From positions 87,349,943 to 87,413,942 of the forward strand of contig CM071936.1 in NCBI GenBank assembly GCA_016081115.2: a stretch of 64,000 bases of DNA. Reading direction: 5' to 3'. Origin of the DNA: Rehmannia glutinosa. Its lineage: Eukaryota; Streptophyta; Magnoliopsida; Lamiales; Orobanchaceae. The position numbers and the translations under genes were made by a program. The notes below the pieces were generated by a model. That model had not been told where the DNA came from and did no database searches. It worked only from the letters and a program-made list of their open reading frames with translations. Shown here one piece after another: positions 33,511 through 46,209 of the stretch (position 1 is the stretch's first letter; every line of letters starts with the position of its first letter).

Positions 33511-35150
33511 ATGGCTACAAATGATGCTCATCTCACCACCGGCGCCTCCACCAATAAGCCACCACTATTCGACGCCAACAACTACGCATTTTGGAAAGAC
33601 CGTATGGAGTGCTTCCTACAAGGGTGCGGGTTCGACATTTGGAATGTGGTCATTGAAGGAGTTAATCAACCAACAAAGAAATCGGAAGATGGCACTTTGG
33701 CTCCTAAACCTTTCAAGGAGTTTGATGAAAACGACAAAAAGGCTTTCTCTCTAAACGGTAAGGCCTTAAATATTTTGCATTGTTCTCTTACCGCCACCGA
33801 GTACAATCGCATAAGAGGCATAAGGTCGGCACATGAGGTTTGGGAAAAATTGGAGACAATCTATGAAGGGACTAAGAAAGTCAAGCAAGCAAGAAAGACA
33901 ATGCTTGTTAAAGACTTCGAAAACTTTAACATGTATGATGGCGAAAGCATCTCCAAGATGGTGGAAAGGCTTGACAATATTGTCAATCCTCTTGTGGCCT
34001 CGGCAAGGCCATCTCGAAGAAGACAAGGTGACCAAGGTATTAAATGCACTTCCGGGTCATGGTCCGAAAAAGTAACGGCAATCATGGAGGCACAAAATCT
34101 TGAGACACTCAAGTTTGATGAACTTATTGGAAATCTACTCATCTATGAAGTCTATCTCAAGGAGAGAAAAAATTTCAAACCATCCACAAATCAATCGGGT
34201 ATGCAAATTATTTCTAAAGGTCTTGCTTCTTCTTCTAATAATGCATACTATGATAATGATGATGATGATGAGGAGACGGCGCATGACTTGTTCGAAAATT
34301 TGCAAAATTTGTAAATAAAAATAAAGCAAGAAAACCAAGAGATAATGCTTGCTTTAAATGCGGAAAACCCGGGCACTTCATTGCCGATTGTCAAGCTCGA
34401 TGAAGAGGAGCAAAAGAAAAGGAAGCCTTTCACAAAAAGAAGGCTCTAAATGCGGAAGTCAAAACATGGGATGAACTACTCGAAACAACCGATGAGGAAG
34501 GAGAAACCGAACACGGTCTCATGGCTATAGACGATGAAAACAATGAGGTACACTCAAACTCTTCTACTTCCTCCATAGTTGATGACTTGCAATGTGATTT
34601 TGATGAATTGCAAATTGAGTTTCAAAATTTAATCGTTAAATACAAAAACTTGAAAAAGGAGCATAAGGAGATTAAAGTTGAAAAAGAAAAATTATTTACC
34701 TCTTATGAATCTCTAGACAAAGCTCATGCTCTTACTCTTACTAGAATTCATTCTCTTGAAACCGAAAAGGAATTGCTCACAAAAGAGATTGAATGTTTGA
34801 AAAATGATATGCATCGTTTCAACATAAGTACGGATAAAGTTACAAAAATTTTAGATGCACAAAGAGGTGAGCATTCTAAATCGGGACTTGGTTATAAGCC
34901 ATTTCAAAGTGTTTTTAAGAAAAATAACCAAAGTCCGACTTTTGTACGTGCTAATAATTATAATACTCCTACTTGTTTTTATTGTGGCAAAGTTGGACAT
35001 TATGCTAATAATTGCAAATTGAGAAATAGCTCAAGACATGTTTGGAGACCCAAAGGTCTCAAGACTAACCCCCATGGACCCCAAAATTATAGGGTACCTA
35101 AAAAAAATTCTTTTGTAGGTAATAGGGGCTATAACCACAATGGAAGATTC
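33511..35150 (+). pseudogene. gag of the SIRE-like copia, with two zinc knuckles
   Basis: The frame 33511-34314 carries the gag core (DANNYAFWKDRMECFLQG, AHEVWEKLETIYEG). After a frameshift near 34310 a CCHC knuckle follows (CFKCGKPGHFIADC, near 34355) and an in-frame stop. A Glu/Lys-rich, probably coiled-coil, segment (34521-34870) leads to a second knuckle (CFYCGKVGHYANNC, near 34975). The frame passes to protease by a shift near 35150. Whether that last shift is a natural recoding site or damage cannot be told. Confidence 0.8.
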
Positions 35151-38100
35151 AAAATGGCTCGTGGACAGCGGATGTTCACGCCATATGACCGGGAGGAGAG
35201 AACTTTTTACCAACATCAAACTCCAAGAAGATGGTATGGTCATGTTCGGCAATGGCAAAGGAAAGATTCTTGGAAATGGAGAAATTGGTAACTCTTCTTT
35301 CTCTCTTAGTAATGTTCTATTAGTTGAAGGGCTTAAGTTTAATTTGATAAGTGTTAGCCAACTTTGTGATTCAAAATATGATGTTTCCTTTAATAAAGAA
35401 AAATGCCTTATACTTAAAAATGGTGAAATTATTTGTGAATCAAATAGAAAAGGCAATCTTTACAAAATTTGTACAAGTGATTTGGTTAGTCAAAATGTTT
35501 CTTGTTTAGTCGCCAATAATGATTTAACTAGTTTATGGCATAGGCGACTTGGACATGCTGGATACAAGAATTTGAAAAACATTTACAAAAACCAACATGT
35601 GAAAGGACTACCCAAATTGAATTTTGAAAATCTTGGCTTATGTGACACTTGTCAAAAGAACAAATTAGTTAAAAGTAGTTTTAAGCCCAAAAATGAAATT
35701 TCCACAACCAAACCTCTACAAATGCTTCACCTTGATTTGTACGGGGACATTGGTACGTCTAGTCTAAGTGGAAAACATTACACTTTTGTTATAGTCGATG
35801 ATTTTTCGAGATATACTTGGGCTCTTTTTCTTACCAATAAAAACGATGCCGTTAATGAGTTTGTTAAGTTGTGTAGACTTATTGAGAATGAAAAAGAAGA
35901 TACTATCAAGTCTATTCAAAGCGATCGAGGTGGAGAATTTGACGGTGAATTTAGAGTATTTTGTGAAACCAAAGGATATGCTCATAATTTATCGGCTCCA
36001 AGGACACCTCAACAAAATAGAGTAGTCGAACGGAAAAATCGGACATTACAAGAAATGAGTCGGTCCATGCTCAATGAATTTTCACTTCCAAAGTATTTTT
36101 GGGCGAAGCGTAAGTACCGCTTGCTATGTCATTAATCGAGTTTATATTCGTCTAAAATGAATAAAACTCCATATGAGCTTTGGAAAGGTAGAACTCCAAA
36201 TATTAGTTATTTCAAGATATTTGGTTGTAAATGCTTTATTTTGAATACCAAGGATCAATTGGACAAACTTGATCCTAAGGCCGATGAAGGGATATTTATG
36301 GGATATTCAACAAAAAGCAAAGCATATCGGGTTTACAATAAGACTAGTGGAGTTGTTGAAGAATCCATCCATGTTAAATTCAATGAAGCTTAGGAGTTGA
36401 AAGAATTCCTAATGATGAAAGTGATGAGGAGGATATTATTGAACAAATTGTTCAAATTGATGATCAACCGTCTACATCAAATGATCAACCGTCCACTTCA
36501 AATGGTCCTCAAGAAGATAGAGGTGATATCTCGGATCTTCCCGTTGCATTGAAATTTAAGGGAGATCACCCAAAAGATCTTATTATTGGTGATCCCCTTG
36601 GCAAAGTGATGACTCGGAGAAAATTTACCGAGAAAGGTCTTATTTCTCAAAAAGAGCCTAAAAATGCTAAAGAAGCTATTGAGGATGAAGATTGGTTTCT
36701 AGAGATGCAAGAGGAGTTGAATCAATTTGAAAGAAATGATGTATGGGAATTGGTACCTTGTCCTCCTTCTCAAACCATTATTGGCACAAAATGGATTTTC
36801 CGGAACAAACTTGATGATCAAGGCAACATTGTTCGAAATAAGGCAAGGTTAGTAGCTCAAGGGTATTGTCAAGAAGAAGGTATTGACTATGATGAAACTT
36901 TTGCACCCGTAGCACGTTTAGAAGCTATTCGTATTTTGCTTGCCTATTCTTGTTTTAAAAATTTCAAACTTTACCAAATGGATGTTAAATCCGCCTTCTT
37001 AAATGGTATTATTCAAGAAGAAGTCTATGTAAAACAACCTCCGGGGTTTGAAAATTTTTCTAGGCCTAATGATGTTTATAAACTTAAAAAGGCCTTGTAT
37101 GGTTTAAAACAAGCACCCCCTGCATGGTATGATAGACTTAGTTCTTTTCTTTTACAAAATGGTTTTATAAGAGGTAAAGTTGATACAACTCTATTTGTTT
37201 TTGAAAAAGGGCAAGATTGTTTACTTGTGCAAATATATGTTGATGATATTATCTTTGGTGCTACTAATGATTCTTTGTGCAAGAAATTTTCTAAGTTAAT
37301 GCAAGGAGAATTCGAGATGAGTATGATGGGGAGCTTAACTTTCTTGGACTTCAAATTAAGCAATGTCAAGAAGGTATTTATATTTAGCAATCAAAGTATA
37401 CAAAAGAACTTTTGAAAAAGTTCGGCATTGAAGAAGGAAGAACCGTCTCTACTCCTATGGCAACAAATGTCAAAATTGACAAAGATGAGAAAGGCAAGTC
37501 CGTGGATGAATCAAAGTATCGAGGTATGATTGGTAGTTTACTTTATTTAACCGCTAGTAGATCGGACATTCTTCATGTTGTATGCCTATGTGCTCGTTTT
37601 CAAAGCAATCCCAAAGAATCTCACATGAGTGTCGTTAAAAGGATTTTTGATATTTGAAAGGCACCATTCAATATGGTTTATTTTATCCAAAGAATGAAAA
37701 TTTTTCTCTTAAAGGTTATAGTGATTGATTTATGAGGGAAATATTGATGATCGGAAAAGTACTTAGGATCATGTCAATTTTAGGCGATTGCCTAGTTTCT
37801 TGGTTTTCAAAGAAGCAAAAGCGTGTTTCTCTTTCAACGGCCGGCGAATATATTTCCGCCGCATTTTGTTGTACTCAACTTCTTTGGATGAAACAAACTT
37901 TAGCGGATTACAAATGCTCTTTTGAAAATGTACCTATCTTTTGTGATAATATATCCGCTATAAATATTGCTCAAAACCCGTTCATCATAACCGTACTAAA
38001 CATATTGAAAATCGACATCATTTTCTAAGGGATTGTGTTTCAAAACGTAAAATTGAGATATCCTTTGTATCATCTCAAGATCAATTAGCGGATATTTTCA

Positions 38101-38165
38101 CAAAACCGCTATCTTCGGGAGACTTTTTCATCAATACAAGCTCGGTTAGGCATAATGCATATTAA
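35140..38165 (+). pseudogene. pol of the SIRE-like copia (PR, IN, RT, RNase H)
   Basis: Protease has WLVDSGCSRHMTG near 35155. GAG-pre-integrase has LWHRRLGHAGYKN. The integrase core carries LDLYGDIG, QSDRGGEFDG and VVERKNRT, and its frame breaks near 36105. RT is at 36549-37415, with KWIFRNKLD, ARLVAQGYCQEEGIDYDETF, YQMDVKSAFLNG and the catalytic YVDD near 37237. RNase H runs to about 38160 through two shifts and stops (LSTAGEYISA, FCDNISAINIAQN, DQLADIFTKPL). At least five breaks make it inactive as written, though most domains are well preserved. Confidence 0.88.
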
Positions 38166-39345
38166 ATGAAGCTTACGTTTGCATTTTGCACGTTTTTAAA
38201 ACTTAGGGCGAAAAATCGGATTTTTGGTTGAAAATTCGGATTTTGGAAAAAGCGACAAAACAGGTGGGTGAAGGAGTTGAGGGCAACGGTCGCCCTCAAC
38301 CTCGACGGCCGTCGCCCTCAACCTCGGCCGGTCGTCTAAGCTATATTTTGGCTTTTAAACGTTCATGTCTTCAAAGATTCTTCATTTTAACAAATTTTTG
38401 GCCATTTTTCGTCCCCTTTGCCAAATTCACTCAAATTTCATTCAAAAATGGATTTCATGCATATTTTACACAACATGGACATTATATAGCATGATCATCA
38501 TCATTATGGCTCACTCTTTCCGATCAAATGGTAAGAATTTCGCTTCTTTTACTCAATTGGGTGGAACCCTTGAGTTTTCGAGTTTCTTGAAAATTTTTGA
38601 TGTAATTTTAAATGCGATCATGATGAGCTTGGTTGTTGTGTTGTTATGTATGATGAGTGACTTGAATTGTTGTTGAAAATTTTTGGCTTGAACCATTTAC
38701 AAAGGTTATATACAACCTCTTTTATTTTTAACGCACACAAGGTGTTCGATGATATGTCGCAATGAAAATTTCAACTTATACATGATTCTCTTGCTTTCAA
38801 AAGTTTTCTATACTTATTGAGATCATGTTTTGACAAACAAAACAAGCGTATGAACTCTTCATATTACATTTCTCCCATTTTCCTTGGATTATTATGCTTT
38901 AATTGCTCAACGGTTAATAAACCGTCCCTTTGGCGCACTTTGATATTATTGTATGGTGTTTTCACCATTCTAACGTTCTTTTGATGATTCCAAAGGGGAG
39001 AAACAGGATATTAGCTCGTTAGCTCAAGAAAAGCTAATAAAAGCTATAATAAGTATTGTGGACTCTAATACCTAGTCCATGGCTTGAATTTTGGACTCGG
39101 ATGAAATTGTTTATAAGTTTTGTGACAGGGGGAGCTCCTTAGCGCATGATGCATTCTATATAAGCTTGTTATAACTTGTGCTTCTTACTTATAATAATCG
39201 TTTGTTGATATGCTCATAAATAGGGGGAGCTTTGTATGAAATACTTCTAACGGATAGTTTACTCGTAAAACCGAAAATTTTATTTGGTTTTAAAATCGTC
39301 CTCAAGAAAATTGTTTTGGTTTGTAATCATCAAAAAGGGGGAGTT
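38166..39345. other. 3' spacer of the SIRE-like copia
   Basis: About 1.2 kb between pol and the 3' LTR. SIRE elements often carry an env-like frame here; I see none. A GC-rich patch near 38275-38335 (GGTCGCCCTCAACCTCG repeated) echoes the CpG-rich block of the LTR. The polypurine tract AAAAAGGGGGAGTTT (39332-39345) precedes the LTR. Confidence 0.6.
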
Positions 39346-40610
39346 TGTTAGATAAATGTTTTTATCATGATTTTGATGATTATGTTCGATTTTGTTCAAA
39401 TAAGTTTTTAAACCAAAACTATGTCCCTAAATGTTGTCTAAATACTTCCGATCAACTTAAAATGTTTTTACTATTTTTCGGAGTATTTTTTGAAGTTTAT
39501 TTTCAATAAAACATTAGACAACACATTTGTTTCAGCTCGACCGGCCGCCCTATAGGGCAACCCGTGCACTGAGTTAGCCGAGAAACAGAAAATGGGGACG
39601 TAAGAAAAACGGGCGGGCGGCGGTCGACAGGTGGGCGACGGTGCGGTCGGCCGGTCGCCGGCGCGGCGACATGCACAGGAGTTGGATTTTGTTCCGACTT
39701 CTCTGTTTCGTAAAATCTTCAATGGCAACCAGTCCGACTAAGAAGCGACCGGTCGCACCCCCTTCGACCGGTCCCCCTGTGTAAAAATTCGCGAGAATTC
39801 AATTTCTATCTTATCTCTGCGCGACCGGTCGAACCCATGTTTATCGCCAAACTATCCGTTGCGTTTTGGACAACTTTTCCCTATTTTGTGGGATTGATTT
39901 CTAACAGCTATATTGATCATTTTAAATGGTTTCTTTTGCAGCAAATCACTCCCCAAGGAGGAGCCAATGTCTGGAAATAAAAGCCAAGTCCTCTCCTATA
40001 AATAGAGGCTTCATTCAAGCAACAAGATACAACACACAATATACAAGCAAAGAGCAATTGAGCAAACACTTTCATATATCTTGTTGTATTAGCCTAAGCA
40101 CTTTCACTTGCACTTATTTGAGGTCTAGGCTTTCAATTCTTGATTACACTTGTACTCATATTGTATCAATCATTATTGAGTTGTAATCTTGATTTTGGTC
40201 ATCATTCAACACAAGACATCCTTGTGAGTATTCTTGTGGTAAGAATACACTTGGGTGATCTAGGTGATAGGTGTTTGAAGGTTGTGGTAATCTTCAAAGG
40301 TGTTGTAAGAGGGTTGTGGTAATCCTCAAGGTGGTGAAAGAGGGTTGTGGTAATCCTCAAGGTGTTGTATTAATTTTTGGTAAATTAATAAAATCTTTTT
40401 TTCTTTTTAAAATCCATCCCATGAGATCTTGGGGTGGTAGAGAGATTAGACCCAGGTGGGTTGAACCTCTTTAAATCAACGAGTGTTGTTTATTTTCCGC
40501 ATTTACATTCTTGTTATCTACTCGTTGTTTCGAAAAAGAGGGAGATTTGCGAAAAATCGGCATAATCTATTCACCCCCCCTCTAGATTATTGTAGCCACT
40601 TGGACTAACA
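39346..40610 (+). repeat. 3' LTR of the SIRE-like copia
   Basis: 1265 bp. It contains TATAAATAG at 39997-40005 and an extra ~23-bp GAGGGTTGTGGTAATCCTCA repeat unit near 40310-40360 relative to the 5' LTR. Confidence 0.9.
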
Positions 40611-40619
40611 GACACAAGA

Positions 40620-43516
40620 TGAGGGAACTGAGAAGTGATAACATCAACGTCCTCCCATGTCTCTTCTTCAACTGGTAAATGCGTTTAACGTATCAATGCT
40701 TGAGGAACCCCACAATTATTTCTCTCAACCAATCTTCTATCCAAAATGGCAATTGGATGTAGAATCACTTTGCCATCCTCATCAAAGGATGGAAGTTCGG
40801 TGGATACTGCATCAGCTGGCCCCACCCATTTGTTGAGCAAAGACACATGAAAACATGGTGTAACTTAGCAGTAGCAGGTAGCTGCATTTGATCGATAAGC
40901 CACAGACCCCACCCTATCCAACACCAAAAATGGCCCAGCATACTTCGGACTCAAATTCCACATCTTCGAATTGTGTAAAGAGAGTTGTCTGTATGGCTTT
41001 AACTTCAAATAAACTCAATCACCCAACTAAAACACCTTGTCACGGCGATGCTTATCCGCAATCCGTCGCAGTCTCTCCTAAACTTGCTGTAGAAATCCCT
41101 TTAACTGTTGTTGTATGACTTGCTGCTGTTGTACTGTTTGCTCCACCCCAACCACTGAAGTTTGCAAGCCTTGTGGAAGAGCCAAAGGAGTTGGTTTATA
41201 TCCATATAAGGTCTCAAAAGGGGACATATGGATAGTTGAGTGAAAACAAGTGTTGTACCAATATTCCGCATAAGCCAACCAATGCACCCACTGTTTGAGA
41301 GCAGCCCCACACATATAACGTAGATAAGTTTCAAGACATTGATTCGCCCTCTCTATTTGCCCATCCGTTTGAGGATGATAGGCTATACTCAAATGGTGGG
41401 AGACACCCAAAGCTTTAAACAACGGTTGCCAAAATTGGCTAGTGAAGACCGTATCTCTGTCAGTCACCATAGATTGAGGTAAACCATGCAATTTGTACAC
41501 ATTATAAATAAAAAACTGGGAGACCGTAGAAGCGGTGTAGGGGTGATTCAATGCGATGAAATGGGAGAACTTGGTGAATCTATAAACTACAACTAGAATA
41601 GCAGTAAACCCATAGGAATTTGGCAACTGATCGATGAAATCCATAGTAAGCTGCTTCCAAGCTTAAGTAGGGATAGGGAGTGGCTGCAACAATCCAGGGG
41701 TCTTTTGTGTCTCATGTTTGCATAATTGGCACTGATGACAAGTCTGAACCACAGTAATCACCATTTGTTTCAACGTAGGCCACCAAAAAACAACCTTAAC
41801 CTTTTGCAATGTCATTGCCTGACCTGAATGACCTCCTTCATTAGAAGAGTGCATATATCGTATAATTTGCTGTCTCAACTTCGACTTTTCCCCAACATAC
41901 AGTCTGCCTTTATACCCCAGTAATCCCTCTTTGTATGAGAACACAGAGACATTAAAAGAGTAAGCAACACACTCCGATATCACATTCTAAAATAAAACAT
42001 CATCCTCATACGATTGTTGAATTTCCTCAACCCAGGTAGGTTTAAGCTGAACTAGAGCACAACATTGTTTGTCTCTACATCTCTCTGGACAAAGCATTTG
42101 CCACATTGTTTTCGACTCCTTTTTATACTCAATTTTATAATCATACCCCAATAGCTTTGTCATATATTTATGTTGCAAATGGGGTGGATATTTGTTTCAA
42201 CAAGTACTTAAGACTCTATTGATCAGTCTTAATAATGAATTAGCTATGTAACATATAAGCTCTCCATTTGTCAATAGCCATGATGATAGCCAAAAACTCT
42301 TTCTCATAAATGGACAATCCAATATGTTTATTGCACAATAACTTACTTAAATAAGTCAAAGGATGACTCTCCTGAATTAATACAGCTCCCAGACCAGAAT
42401 AGCAGGCATCTGTCTCCACTACAAACGCTTTTGAAAAATCGGGAAGATACAAAAGTGGCGATGAAGTCATGACTTTCTTGAGTTCATTGAATGTCGCCCT
42501 CTGTCTCCTCATCCTAGTGGAATTACCTTTCTTGGTAAGGTTTGTTAATGGTTTAGCTATTAACCCATAATTCCTTATGAACTTTCGATAATACCCCGTC
42601 AACCCTAAGAATCCCCTCAATGCTTTCACATTCTTGGGACTGGTCCATGTTTGCATTGCTTGAATTTTTTGTGGATCAGCTGATACTCCTTGTCCACTGA
42701 TCATATGCCCCAAATATTCCACTTTTCTCTGCCCAATACTACACTTGGATGCTTTCGCAAACAACTGGTTCTCCTTCAAGGTGCAGAGAACCTGCTGAAG
42801 TGGACTAGATGTTATGTCATGCTCTTGCTATACACCAGGATATCATCAAAAAAATACTAACACAAAATGCCTCAAAAAAGGTCTGAATACTTGATTCATG
42901 AGCGATTGAAGAGTTGCAGGCGCATTTGTAAGTCCGAAGGGCATCACTTTGAATTCATACAACCCAGAAACAATTACAAAAGCTATTTTTTCTGTATCCG
43001 AGGGTGAACTCTAATTTGATGGTACCCCACCCTCAAATCTATTTTCGAAAAAATAGTTCCTCCTCCCAGTTCATCTAATAGATCATCAATCAAAGGGATA
43101 AGGAAATTATCCTTGATAGTGAGGGAATTCAACCTCCTATAGTGTACACAAAATCTCTAGGTATTATCTTTCTTTTTAACCAAAAGAACTGGAGATGAAA
43201 AAGGGTTGTTGCTGGTTTGTATTACCCCACTGAGTAACATCTCTTGCACCATCTTCTCGATTTCCATTCTTTGGATGTAAGGGTATCTGTAGAGCTGCAA
43301 TTTGAAAGCTTATGTTCCGTGTTTGAGATTAATCTTGTGATCATGTCTTCTATGTGGTGGCAGTCCCATAGGAGTGTCAAAAATACTTTTGTATTCTGTC
43401 AAAAGAGGATATAATGCTTCATCACTCTTGCATTCCTTCTTGATTTCCACTTCAGAAATTACACATAAACATCCAACACTGTAGTTTTCCTTTCTGAAAG
43501 AGTTTCTTAAACTCAT
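40620..43516 (-). pseudogene. pol of the gypsy chromovirus (RT, RNase H, IN, chromodomain)
   Basis: Read right to left. The RT N-terminus is at 43516-43310 (LLTEYKSIFDTPMGLPPHR). The RT active site FFDDILVYS lies near 42857-42830. RT end and RNase H are at 42779-42240 (VEYLGHMISGQGVSADPQKI, VVETDACYSGLGAVLIQ). The integrase HHCC zinc finger is at 41983-41663. The integrase core is at 41644-41078, with MDFIDQLPNS, VTDRDTVFTSQF and QTDGQIERANQ. The C-terminal part near 40880-40630 has KWVGPADAVSTELP and a chromodomain-like WTHLPVEEETWED-type segment in which the expected Trp codon is a TAA stop (40685-40687). Several frameshifts occur. Confidence 0.85.
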
Positions 43517-43689
43517 TCCCAGTCATCATCTTCAATGCTACATCCTACTTTATTCCCTCTTGTTTCAACTTATTAAACTGTCCGATCAAATGATTCCCTT
43601 CTATATTCGAAAATCTATCTAACACCAATCTTGAAAACTTTTCCCACGACATATTTTCTCTGCTTTCCACAGATCAGCTATCGAATCCA

Positions 43690-44135
43690 TATTCATCCCC
43701 GCAGTGATGATCTTCTCATAATCCGTTAAGCTGTTATACAAAAAATACTTGTTGCATTTTCGCAGCCTAATCAGGGATTATCTCCGTTGAATTTGGGGAA
43801 ATCAAATTTAGGTATTCTAGAACTATTAACAGCTAAATTTTCAGTAGTTCTAGCATTAGGAGTGGATAAAATACCAGCCCCATTTCGAACTCAAGTGTGC
43901 ATTACAGATGTAGTAGCCACATTTGGATTAACATTTTATTTTCCTGTCATCACTGTGATTTCTTTAATTGCTTCTCCCATCTTCTTTGCAATTATATCCT
44001 CCACCGATTGAGTAAATCATTCCATCCTTGTGGTAATATCCTCCAATTGTTTTTGCACCACAAATTGATTTTGTGCCAACTTCATCATCTGTGTTTCCAA
44101 ATTGTCCATCCGATTGATGTTTTCGCCATGTTGAC
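43690..44135 (-). pseudogene. gag remnant of the gypsy chromovirus
   Basis: On the minus strand: NINRMDNLETQMMKLAQNQF, then IPKFDFPKFNGDNP and KCNKYFLYNSLTDYEKI, typical of the gypsy gag N-terminal half. The sequence then passes into pre-RT sequence within about 200 bp. The gag C-terminus, its zinc knuckle and the protease have therefore been lost by internal deletion. Confidence 0.7.
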
Positions 44136-44158
44136 TAGGGTTCGCACGAAAAAAACCA

Positions 44159-44171
44159 GGCTTTGATACCA
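44159..44171 (-). promoter_or_regulatory. Primer-binding site of the gypsy chromovirus
   Basis: The minus strand reads TGGTATCAAAGCC beside the 5' LTR, an initiator tRNA-Met-type site. Confidence 0.82.
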
Positions 44172-44173
44172 AT

Positions 44174-44379
44174 TGTTAGCTCAAGCTTGATAGAGGAGAA
44201 TTTTGAGAGATAATCGAGTTTAGAGAGAGAAAAAGTGAATCTTAAGTTTTATTAACTGCCAAAAGTTAGTTACAACTAATGCCAGCTGATCCTTTAAGTA
44301 ACCATATGAAATGGTATCGTTTTGCATAAAGTGCTAATCAAGCTAACAACTAAAATACGACTCTAATACAACTGTAACA
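44174..44379 (-). repeat. 5' LTR of the minus-strand gypsy element
   Basis: 206 bp, close to the LTR at 31964-32170 but with more than ten differences by eye, so this element is older than the Tork-like insertion. Confidence 0.88.
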
Positions 44380-44384
44380 ATCAT

Positions 44385-45683
44385 CAAGGTTTGTTTTGAA
44401 TATTAAGCTAATGACAATATTTCGTATATGAAGATTGAATTATTGAAGAAAGCTTGACGAAGAAAGAATACAAAAAGGAAATATATTATGTAATAAAGAT
44501 TTCGAGCTCAATTACGTATATTCTTTATTCATAGATAATATCATTTATGATGCAATTTGAGTTGAATCAATTGGCAAATTTGCTCTTTCGACTCCAACAA
44601 TTATGTATAAAGAATAACTATTATATGTATTGCGTAAGAAATCAACTGATGAAAATGATACCATTTATATAATTTTTGTCAATTAGGATCGATTAAGAAA
44701 GCACAAAACACAAAGATAAAATAAAATAGACTCGTTAAATAGGCATGACAATGGATTCGACTTGGTCCTTTTTTTTACAACAAGAAAATTGTATTATTAT
44801 TAATTAATCTGAAACAAACATGATACAATATCATGAAGCCAAATTGAAAAGCCAAATAAACTCCTACCTTTCAAACAAGAGAAGAAGGGAGCAAACAAAA
44901 TTTTAAATTAAAAGATCCGATAGATCATAAAGAGATCGATCAAACTTAGTTGGTTGTGATTCTTAGTTGGATGAATGATTGTTTGCACTTCCAATTAATG
45001 TTTGGACGATCCACGCTAGACTCATTTCTAATCTGTAGACCCACCAAAAACTAGTGAAGAACTCCTAATGAGACCCATAAGAATAGATCTACTAATATCT
45101 GAATAAATCCAAAAAAATTAAAAGACAAAACAAAAAAGCAAACCAACTCCCATAAAAGAGAGACATTGAAAAACCTAAGGACAATGAAAAAGTAAAAAAT
45201 AAAAGAAACTACTTTTCTCTCCTCCGATGGTGAGGGGAGGGGAAGGAGGAGAACATGTTATTATTACAGAGAACATGAAAAGGAGGGAGGGGGGCGGCTA
45301 GGGTTGAAGGTCGATTCAACTTGGAGTTGAACTCGCCTAGACCTGTCCAACTTGGGGCATGTATTTGTAGTGTAAATAATAATATAAAGTAAGATTTGAT
45401 CTAATTTAAGTTTTTTAATTTATTTATGTATTTTAAAAAATATTGAAAAAATATATTTTGAATAATTTATTAACAAGTTTTCAAAAAGTACAATTTTTAG
45501 TACTTTTATATTATTAATAAGTATAACAGATCTACTCCTGGAATTAGAGTTGGGCGGATTTAAAATTAATATCCGTGATTGCTTATGAAAATTTTATGAA
45601 TATACAATATTCACTCACTTTTTCTTTTTAATTTTACCAATCACTTCTATTAATTTTTAAAAAAAATAAAACACCCATCAAAT
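44385..45683. other. Intergenic stretch
   Basis: AT-rich, with a purine-rich patch of GGGAGG and GGAGGAG runs at 45228-45300. No gene or classified repeat. The segment 44790-45230 may be an old retroelement but is not identifiable. Confidence 0.35.
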
Positions 45684-46174
45684 TAGGGATGGCGAAATCC
45701 TTGGGGGAACGTTCCCGTTGGTACCCAAATAAAATGTGATGGGAAATTTCTGGTTAATTTGGAGATGGGATCGAGAAGAAGATTTTCCACCTCTCTAGAA
45801 CTGGAGATGTGATGAGTATGATATTTATATCCCTCGTCTCGTCCCCCACCCCATTAGATAAAATGTGTACTCTCCATCCTCGCCCCCATTCTCGAATATA
45901 TATTATATTTATCCATTATTATTATTAATTCTATTTATAATTTTTATTTTATTAATTATAAAAGCTAAACCCTAACGTCATTATATTTTTACCTGTTCTC
46001 ATTCTTTTCGTTACAAATTAAAGATATATGTTATTTTATTTATTTCATTATTGGTTGTTTTAAGTCATTTATTTAAATTTTTACAGATTTTTTTATTAAT
46101 GGAATACAAATTGAGGACCCCGATTCACCATAGACACCCTGTTCCCCAAATTAGGATTCCCCGTCCCCATCCTA
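45684..46174. mobile_element. Possible hAT-like element
   Basis: The left end TAGGGATGGCGAA and the reverse complement of the right end (TAGGATGGGGAC) are similar, and CCCC-rich motifs are concentrated near both ends. The flanking octamers (CATCAAAT / GATACTCA) do not match, so this is tentative. Confidence 0.4.
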
Positions 46175-46209
46175 GATACTCAAAACGGAGAGGTATGAGA
46201 ATGATATTT

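Larger units (their letters stand above)
32211..40610 (+). mobile_element. Ty1/copia retrotransposon, SIRE/Maximus-like, nested in the gypsy element
   Basis: 8.4 kb, flanked by GACAC at 32206-32210 and 40611-40615. LTRs of 1243 and 1265 bp. The long gag with a second zinc knuckle, the RT type (WYDRLSSFLLQNGF) and the long 3' spacer fit the SIRE/Maximus lineage. It inserted next to the 3' end of the gypsy pol frame, in the opposite orientation. Confidence 0.92.
31964..44379 (-). mobile_element. Ty3/gypsy chromovirus (Reina-like), minus strand, host of a nested copia
   Basis: LTRs at 31964-32170 and 44174-44379 are flanked by ATCAT at 31959-31963 and 44380-44384. Without the nested 8.4-kb element the length is about 4.0 kb. 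Short LTRs, small size and a chromodomain-like integrase tail suggest the Reina lineage (inference). The element is internally deleted between gag and RT. Confidence 0.9.

Noticed and set aside
38228..38676. env-like protein of the SIRE-like element
   Set aside because: The frames are short and lack a signal peptide, a conserved transmembrane segment or family similarity.
43787..44011. Plus-strand frame of 74 codons
   Set aside because: It is the shadow of the gypsy gag on the opposite strand.
45684..46174. Firm hAT element call
   Set aside because: The ends look right, but the flanking octamers do not match, so it is kept only as tentative.
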